Of a stretch of DNA of 11,195 bases, positions 6,450 through 11,195 are shown piece after piece (position 1 is the first letter of the stretch; each line of letters opens with the position of its first letter). Made by a program: the position numbers and the translations under genes. This DNA is from Methanobacteriota archaeon (lineage in GTDB: Archaea > Thermoplasmatota > Poseidoniia > Poseidoniales > Poseidoniaceae): positions 1-11,195 of the forward strand of contig NZLM01000005.1 of assembly GCA_002694245.1 (NCBI GenBank), read 5' to 3'. The notes beneath the pieces were generated by a model, which was given only the letters and a program-made list of their open reading frames with translations, was not told the origin of the DNA and did not search any database.

Positions 6450-6461
6450 GTGTAATTACAC
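6450..6461. promoter_or_regulatory. Perfect 12-base palindrome in divergent promoter gap
   Basis: GTGTAATTACAC is an exact 12-base palindrome between the hydrolase start (6404, minus) and the small membrane protein (6496, plus). Its TAATTA core could act as a TATA element, giving a plus-strand start near 6482 and a leader of about 14 bases before the ATG at 6496. It could equally be an operator for a dimeric regulator shared by both genes. No experiment-like evidence is available from sequence alone. Confidence 0.4.
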
Positions 6462-6495
6462 AAAGCATGAAATGGTGGCAACCTTACCACCAACC

Positions 6496-6882
6496 ATGAG
6501 CGAACAATTCACAGTTGCAGGTCAATCAATTCCAACTATAACCACTGGATATGGGGGATTTTTGGTATTATGGGGCATCTTAATTTCACAAATTTCTGGG
6601 TCTGAGTCAGTGACATCATATTTCCCATCATTACTGGGTTTGCCCTTGTTAATTTCCGGGGTTCTTGCTGGTAAGTTCCCAGAGAAACGAAAATTGTGGA
6701 TGCATATCGCAGCAACCTTTGGTTTACTTTGCGCTATCGGAGGTACCCGCTTCTTCATGGTGATGTCGGATGGAATTAATTACGCATCAGGATCTATGTT
6801 GATGCTATTAGTCACAGGTTCAGCATACACATACGTTTGTGTACAGTCATTCATTCAAGCAAGAAAAGCAAGAGAAGAATGA
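6496..6882 (+). CDS. Small four-segment membrane protein, unknown function
   Basis: A 128-residue integral membrane protein from the ATG at 6496 (MSEQFTVAGQ). An in-frame ATG at 6472 would add eight residues (MVATLPPT); I prefer 6496 because of the normal MSEQ start and the AT-rich palindrome upstream. Hydrophobic segments lie at about 17-33, 43-59, 68-88 and 98-119, followed by a basic tail (QARKAREE) that should be cytoplasmic. The block FPSLLGLPLLISGVLAG (43-59), then EKRKLWMH and a GLL-containing helix, resembles small uncharacterised membrane proteins I recall from planctomycetes and cyanobacteria; that link is from memory and weak. The function is unknown. The cyclophilin gene starts 29 bases downstream on the same strand, so the two may form an operon, although TTTCATA (6883-6889) could be a separate promoter. 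Confidence 0.72.
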   Translation: MSEQFTVAGQSIPTITTGYGGFLVLWGILISQISGSESVTSYFPSLLGLPLLISGVLAGKFPEKRKLWMHIAATFGLLCAIGGTRFFMVMSDGINYASGSMLMLLVTGSAYTYVCVQSFIQARKAREE

Positions 6883-6911
6883 TTTCATAGTTTGCAGATA
6901 CAGGGATACCC

Positions 6912-7844
6912 ATGCGAGTCATTGCATTATTGCTATCTGTTCTCGTACTTACTCCAATAGTTGGAGCTGATTACCAAACTGGAGATGAGGACTGGCGAGA
7001 AATTGAGGTCAATATGTCTGGGTGGACAGATGGACCTGAATTAGAGGGTTCACCTATGGATGAACCAAGACCTGGTGACGCTGTGGTTAGAATTGAAGTG
7101 GAATACAAACCTAGCCACCTGGCATCTGAGGTCAAAGGTGAAATCATAATCGAATTATTCGAAGAGTGGGCTCCAATTACAACAAACAACATGATCATGC
7201 ATGTTGAAAATGGAATATATGATGGTATATTTTTCCACAGGGTAATTGATGACTTTGTGACTCAGGCTGGGGATCCTACCTGTAAAAAATCAGGTGTGTA
7301 TCCTGCAACTAGTCTGACCTGTGGAGGTGGTGGAAGCGGAGGCTCAATACCTCTTGAGCACAATGAAAATCTCTCACATGTTGACGGTGCAATTGGCATG
7401 GCAAGAAGTCAAGAGCCAGACAGTGCGGATACTCAGTGGTACATTGCAGAAACAGAAGCACATGGGCTTGACCCAGAAAATAGGGATGATGAGGGATACG
7501 CAACTTTTGGTATAGTGAGAAACGGTATGAGTCACGTCAGAGCAATCGCAACGGTACCAACAACTGACGATCCAACTGGGCAAGAAATTGTAGTAAATCC
7601 TGCCTCATCTGCAGGCCGACCAATTTGGGAAGTGCATATTTCGACTGTGGAAATGATAGGAGTAATTCCAACCCCAGATGATGGAAATGAAGTAGAAACT
7701 GAATCATTTTTCGCAACCGCTGCTGGCAAAGTTACACTATCCACGCTTTTCCTTGGTGCCATTGCAGGGGGATATCTTGTTTTTCTAAGGACAAAAGAAG
7801 ACGAATTTGAAGCAATATTGTTGGATGAGCCATCAGATCAGTAA
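6912..7844 (+). CDS. Membrane-anchored extracytoplasmic cyclophilin (peptidyl-prolyl isomerase)
   Basis: Catalyses cis-trans isomerisation at proline bonds, here probably outside the cell. The 310 residues start with a signal peptide (1-18, RVIALLLSVLVLTPIVGA), an acidic linker (20-70), the cyclophilin domain (about 74-248) and a C-terminal membrane segment (about 273-293) with a short acidic cytoplasmic tail. Catalytic-site residues match cyclophilin A: R110 in FFHR, F115 and Q118 in DDFVTQAGD, and Q175 in DTQWYI. The human W121 and H126 positions are not kept, and GYATFG (195-200) is the bacterial PpiA form. An insert at 124-137 is bracketed by two cysteines (C124, C137), likely a disulfide, before a GGGGSGG loop. 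It may serve the other exported proteins nearby, which is inference. Its stop overlaps the taw2 stop by 7 bases. Confidence 0.9.
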   Translation: MRVIALLLSVLVLTPIVGADYQTGDEDWREIEVNMSGWTDGPELEGSPMDEPRPGDAVVRIEVEYKPSHLASEVKGEIIIELFEEWAPITTNNMIMHVENGIYDGIFFHRVIDDFVTQAGDPTCKKSGVYPATSLTCGGGGSGGSIPLEHNENLSHVDGAIGMARSQEPDSADTQWYIAETEAHGLDPENRDDEGYATFGIVRNGMSHVRAIATVPTTDDPTGQEIVVNPASSAGRPIWEVHISTVEMIGVIPTPDDGNEVETESFFATAAGKVTLSTLFLGAIAGGYLVFLRTKEDEFEAILLDEPSDQ

Positions 7845-8824
7845 ATCTCCAAATCCAGCACTACATGACGAATTCCGGGGGAATACTTCTTCACCTTCTC
7901 AAGATGTAATATCCTAGTATTTTTACCGCTGACTGTTGCAAACCAGTCTGAGGTTTTCTCGCTCCAAGAATCGATTTCATTTTCGTGCACATTCATGTGA
8001 ATATGGATTATTCCACCAGATTTTTTTAGACAATTGATTGCTAGACCCCAACTGTTCAAAGACGAAGGAATTAGTCCCAGTATGACCCTGTCAGCTACAC
8101 TTTTCAATTCTCTCAGAGTGTTTCTGTTATCACCTTGATGGATTTCGCACCTATCCTCCGACTGGTTTCTCTTGAGACCCCGTCTTAGGGCTTCAATACT
8201 GTCTGGATTAATATCACAGGCGTGCACTTTCTTTGCGTTACTATGTTTTAGGATTTGTAGTGTGTAGTAACCAATTCCGCTATACGCATCAATGACAATT
8301 TCATCAGTCATATCCATTTTTGCCATTCGAATTCTTTCTGTCACATTACCAGCAGAGTACATCACTTTGGTTGCATCAAATTCATACTCGACCTGATTTT
8401 CTTTGTGTATTACCCATCCACTCTCACCAAATACCAGATTTAGATTCGATTGCCTCATTATACCTTCATCGATTGGAGATTGTATCCCGATTTTCTTAAC
8501 TCCAATTTCTTCAGCAATTTTGTCTAATGGCCAACCTTCGATGTTGGTATTTTCTTGGAGAACTAGCATGTCGCCGAGGATTTGCCATTTTTTGGGTGGG
8601 TTATCCAAAACCGACTGGAAAATCAGATTAGGGTCGTGCTTTATGTTGGATTCAAATTCTAAAACCAGTTCTCCTTCAGTAACTGGAATAGCAATCATAT
8701 CATCATACGGCATAGGTTTTAGATTTTCATTTACAATACCCATTTTCTTCAAATTTTTGTATACTGAATTAGCCTCATTTCTTGCACAAATATGGGCAGG
8801 AGACTTTGGCATGTATGATTGCAC
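7838..8824 (-). CDS. taw2: tRNA-Phe wyosine enzyme Taw2/TYW2 (aminocarboxypropyl transferase)
   Basis: Transfers the 3-amino-3-carboxypropyl group of S-adenosylmethionine to the tricyclic base at position 37 of tRNA-Phe, in wyosine synthesis. The 328 residues have a variable N-terminal part and a Rossmann SAM domain: FDATKVMYSAGNVTERIRM (149-167), motif I VIDAYSGIGYYT (177-188), ACDINPDS (202-209, D204 likely bound to SAM), IHQGDNR (228-234), ADRVILGLIPSS (244-255) and GGIIHIHMNV (270-279). The Trm5 methyltransferase instead carries an N/DPPY motif at the LGLIPSS place, which separates the two families. LGLIPSS and the following block are close to what I recall of eukaryotic TYW2. An in-frame ATG at 8812 is an alternative start. 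Partner enzymes (Taw1, Trm5/Taw22) are not in this window. Confidence 0.87.
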   Translation of the reverse strand: MQSYMPKSPAHICARNEANSVYKNLKKMGIVNENLKPMPYDDMIAIPVTEGELVLEFESNIKHDPNLIFQSVLDNPPKKWQILGDMLVLQENTNIEGWPLDKIAEEIGVKKIGIQSPIDEGIMRQSNLNLVFGESGWVIHKENQVEYEFDATKVMYSAGNVTERIRMAKMDMTDEIVIDAYSGIGYYTLQILKHSNAKKVHACDINPDSIEALRRGLKRNQSEDRCEIHQGDNRNTLRELKSVADRVILGLIPSSLNSWGLAINCLKKSGGIIHIHMNVHENEIDSWSEKTSDWFATVSGKNTRILHLEKVKKYSPGIRHVVLDLEIY

Positions 8825-8838
8825 GCTCCCAAACCATG

Positions 8839-8844
8839 TTAAAT
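8839..8844 (+). promoter_or_regulatory. TATA-like box for the large secreted protein gene
   Basis: TTAAAT lies 28 to 33 bases ahead of the ATG at 8872, the right distance for a leaderless archaeal transcript. This also argues against the in-frame ATG at 8836, which would lie upstream of transcription. The heptamer CATGTTA occurs twice in this gap, at 8835-8841 and 8863-8869, 28 bases apart. Confidence 0.35.
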
Positions 8845-8850
8845 GTCCCA

Positions 8851-8856
8851 GTATAC
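8851..8856 (-). promoter_or_regulatory. TATA-like box for taw2
   Basis: GTATAC, a 6-base palindrome, lies 27 to 32 bases upstream of the taw2 ATG at 8824 on the minus strand, which is the spacing for a leaderless transcript. With the TTAAAT at 8839 it would pack two divergent, overlapping promoters into the 47-base gap 8825-8871. Confidence 0.35.
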
Positions 8857-8871
8857 AGATTACATGTTACT

Positions 8872-11195
8872 ATGAATGCGAGAATCGGGGTGTCGTTGGT
8901 TTTCGTCTTTTTATTTTCATTATTTATGCCGTTAGCAAGTGCCTCCGGGATGCAAGGCTGCACAATAAATGGTGGAACCTGTGATAGCTGGGACAAATCC
9001 GATGACGGCACTCCGAATCAACAAGATTGGATTGTTGGTATATACCAATTCGATCTAGTTGATACATCAACCATAAACATGCAAATGTCTTGGGCACTGC
9101 ATGAATTCAATCGAACTTCTCTAGGATTAGATAGTGCAGCGATAAACGCTGCTATGGCTGCAGAAGGTATGACCGCAGATGACGGCGCCCCCGCAGACTT
9201 GATTAGAAATTATTTCGATGAATCTACTGCTGGCCCAGGGACTCCTACTGTTAGGGATAAATTATCTTCAGAGGTAAATGATACCATTGAGGAATTACTC
9301 TCCAGTGGTTTTGGTTCTGTAAATTCAATATCTACGAGTTATGTAAATTCTATTTCTAATTCGGGACAAGTGACAACATGTTCTGATGATCCAGACATGG
9401 ATACAGCGAGCGAAGCAGGATTAGAAAACAATGTATTTGATCCACCAATCTGTTTTTCTGTGACAGCAAGTGTAAGCCTATCGACTTCAACATTCAACTT
9501 TGGAGGTGTTGACCCTCTAACACTGGAACGAGTTTACCAAGGAATGCTTGTTATGGGCTCAGATATAACATCACAATTTGACATATTTAGCGAGCCCGGG
9601 CATGAATCAGTATTCGTAATCAACCCTCCTGATTTTGCTACGGTCAAATCCGTTGACCCTAGTGGAATTAGAGTGATAAGAGCAGGTCCACCATCGTTTA
9701 TGGCTGCACAATGGACCATAGATAATTTGGATGCCCCAAGCACCGGTCAGAGAATCTCTCAAACAGTGTCAACTGAAATTAGCTATCGAAATTCATCACA
9801 AACAAGCAGTGTGGAAATCTTACCAACAGATATCGGGATTACTCTGGACGTCATCTTGGACATGACTGATGAGAGTTCCACCTACATTGATATCATTGCT
9901 GGAATCAATCATCTAGATGACTCTACTATGTCTGATTGGGGTATATCTTTAGTCGATGTTACAGATAATGCAAAGATTCCTTGGGTAACCTCTGACGGAA
10001 TTAGATTGGCATATCAAAATGACCTCATTGAACTTGAAAACTTCACTGACAACTTTCCTATGGAAATAATTGGAGATGCGATTGAAAGTGCAGTGCCTGC
10101 CGTAGGTGATGTTCAGATTAGCAACCCATCCTGGGTTTCACAATCTTCACTTGTAGGAATTTCTGGACCTTCCGGGGGGCTCAATTACACACACACAGCT
10201 TGTCCGGAGAGTCTTCCTCCGGGTGTTGAAGCATTCTACTGTGTTAGAGGGCAAAATGCCATGGATGGGACTCATCCTATCTACCTTAGATCTACATCAA
10301 ACGCATTTAATCTAAACATTCTTGACTTAATCAAGCAAGAAACAGAAGATCCACTGATTGATGTAATACAAGAAAGTGATTTGAGGAAACTCCTTGATTC
10401 AGGCCTTTCGATAGAAACTCAATTCGGTCAAAATCTACTTCAAGATATGATTCCTACATCACTTCCTCCTTCAGAATTAACACTTGAGATAGTACTGCCT
10501 ACATGGATGCAGGCAGCAACCGGTGATTCGTCAATAAAACTAGTCGAGCGCTCGGTTGGGGAGGATGAGTTGTCGATATCCATAGCATCACCCTCGCCAT
10601 ATGATCCAAGGCATGCAATAGTCGACGGTGAGGGAAACCAAATTTGTTCAGCTGATGAAGTAGACTGGACATGCGTAAATTCTGAAATTAAGTTCGATTT
10701 TAGTAAACTGAATTTCAACGAATGGGGGCCTAGTATCGATATTACGGCATCATTCTCTTCATCTTTAGAATTTTATAGATTTAAGGTCCCAGACGAGGTC
10801 TCGGAAATATTTGAATCCGATAATGCGACTATTTCCATGGAAGTAATTCCATCAGACCTAATTCGGTTGGGAATTGACATATTTGAGCGAATGGATAACC
10901 CGCCAAATGAAACCTTTGACTTTTCAAAAATTGGCCTCTCTGAAACCTACTTCCTGGAATATTCTGCAAGCGGCCTTACAAAATTTGCCAGTGACATAGG
11001 GCAAGGCCTGACTAACAAACTACACCTATGGGCCGAAGATGTTAGTAGACAAAATGATGATTTGGAGATGGATATGGAGGGGGTCCAATTCATCACCTCT
11101 TTGGAGAACATTGGCAATATTGGTACTACGATGGGGGACGAGACCCCAATCAAATTATCATTACAAATTCCTCAATTTACAATAAATTCAGGTGT
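8872..11195 (+). CDS. Very large secreted protein, N-terminal 774 residues (runs off window), unknown function
   Basis: From the ATG at 8872 the frame stays open to the last base (774 full codons and two bases), so the 3' end lies outside. The N-terminus is a clear signal peptide: R4, a hydrophobic core 5-21 and LASA before a likely cut after A24. The ATG at 8836 would add 12 residues ahead of the signal and is less likely. The mature part is rich in S, T, D and N, with short alternating strands such as CFSVTASVSLSTSTFNF (194-210) and SLSIETQF, pointing to a mostly beta, multi-domain extracellular protein. Only eight cysteines occur, in four close pairs (30/37, 170/194, 444/457, 592/601), each probably a disulfide. 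Several N-x-S/T sites could be glycosylated. A surface-layer, adhesin-like or extracellular binding role is a guess; no enzyme motif or named domain is recognised. Confidence 0.8.
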   Translation, partial: MNARIGVSLVFVFLFSLFMPLASASGMQGCTINGGTCDSWDKSDDGTPNQQDWIVGIYQFDLVDTSTINMQMSWALHEFNRTSLGLDSAAINAAMAAEGMTADDGAPADLIRNYFDESTAGPGTPTVRDKLSSEVNDTIEELLSSGFGSVNSISTSYVNSISNSGQVTTCSDDPDMDTASEAGLENNVFDPPICFSVTASVSLSTSTFNFGGVDPLTLERVYQGMLVMGSDITSQFDIFSEPGHESVFVINPPDFATVKSVDPSGIRVIRAGPPSFMAAQWTIDNLDAPSTGQRISQTVSTEISYRNSSQTSSVEILPTDIGITLDVILDMTDESSTYIDIIAGINHLDDSTMSDWGISLVDVTDNAKIPWVTSDGIRLAYQNDLIELENFTDNFPMEIIGDAIESAVPAVGDVQISNPSWVSQSSLVGISGPSGGLNYTHTACPESLPPGVEAFYCVRGQNAMDGTHPIYLRSTSNAFNLNILDLIKQETEDPLIDVIQESDLRKLLDSGLSIETQFGQNLLQDMIPTSLPPSELTLEIVLPTWMQAATGDSSIKLVERSVGEDELSISIASPSPYDPRHAIVDGEGNQICSADEVDWTCVNSEIKFDFSKLNFNEWGPSIDITASFSSSLEFYRFKVPDEVSEIFESDNATISMEVIPSDLIRLGIDIFERMDNPPNETFDFSKIGLSETYFLEYSASGLTKFASDIGQGLTNKLHLWAEDVSRQNDDLEMDMEGVQFITSLENIGNIGTTMGDETPIKLSLQIPQFTINSG

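Noticed and set aside
8403..8984. Plus-strand open frame of 193 codons
   Set aside because: It lies antisense to the conserved Taw2 gene and then overlaps the signal peptide of the large secreted protein in another frame; no family features.
9534..11153. Three minus-strand frames of 68-92 codons
   Set aside because: They are shadows of the long uninterrupted secreted-protein frame, which has a signal peptide and paired cysteines.
1..11195. Defence island, CRISPR array, prophage, transposon, tRNA or rRNA
   Set aside because: I looked for repeats with spacers, transposase or integrase motifs, tRNA-like folds in the gaps and toxin-antitoxin pairs. The gaps total only about 360 bases and none of these is supported.

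Overview
The window reads as about 11.2 kb of a compact, AT-leaning archaeal genome. The best fit is a planktonic marine euryarchaeon of the Marine Group II (Poseidoniales) / Thermoplasmatota type. The grounds are a Taw2/TYW2 tRNA-Phe wyosine enzyme and a JAMM/MPN+ protein (both archaeal or eukaryotic in character), several exported or membrane-anchored proteins, no convincing Shine-Dalgarno sites, and AT-rich boxes 25-34 bases ahead of some start codons, as expected for leaderless archaeal transcripts. Mixed in are genes of bacterial type: TrhO, a ChrR-like cupin, GpmA, DUF1499 and a PpiA-like cyclophilin. The lineage is an inference from gene content; there is no rRNA or other marker here.

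Layout, left to right. On the minus strand, trhO (its 3' part lies beyond base 1) follows a small cupin gene. On the plus strand come a four-segment membrane protein, 2,3-BPG-dependent phosphoglycerate mutase (gpmA) and a DUF1499 protein that starts inside the gpmA stop. A minus-strand JAMM metalloprotease-like gene meets them tail to tail. Then a plus-strand acidic protein with a tryptophan-rich tail meets a minus-strand pair: a membrane-anchored X-Pro dipeptidyl-peptidase/CocE-type hydrolase coupled by an ATGA overlap to a stand-alone response-regulator receiver. A plus-strand pair follows (small membrane protein, membrane-anchored cyclophilin) and runs into minus-strand taw2. The window ends inside a very large secreted protein of unknown function, at least 774 residues long, that begins at 8872 and has no stop before the edge.

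About 97% of the window is coding and no gap exceeds 92 bases. All three convergent gene pairs overlap at their stop codons (7, 10 and 7 bases), while all four divergent pairs are split by short promoter gaps, three of which hold small palindromes. No tRNA, rRNA, CRISPR array, insertion sequence or integrase was seen.

The genes do not form one obvious pathway. Themes are tRNA anticodon-loop modification (trhO at position 34, taw2 at position 37), extracytoplasmic protein handling (hydrolase, cyclophilin, giant exported protein), one glycolytic step and one signalling receiver. I found no clear defence or mobile system. The least explained items are the giant exported protein, the acidic Trp-tail protein, the four-segment membrane protein and the hydrolase/receiver pair.
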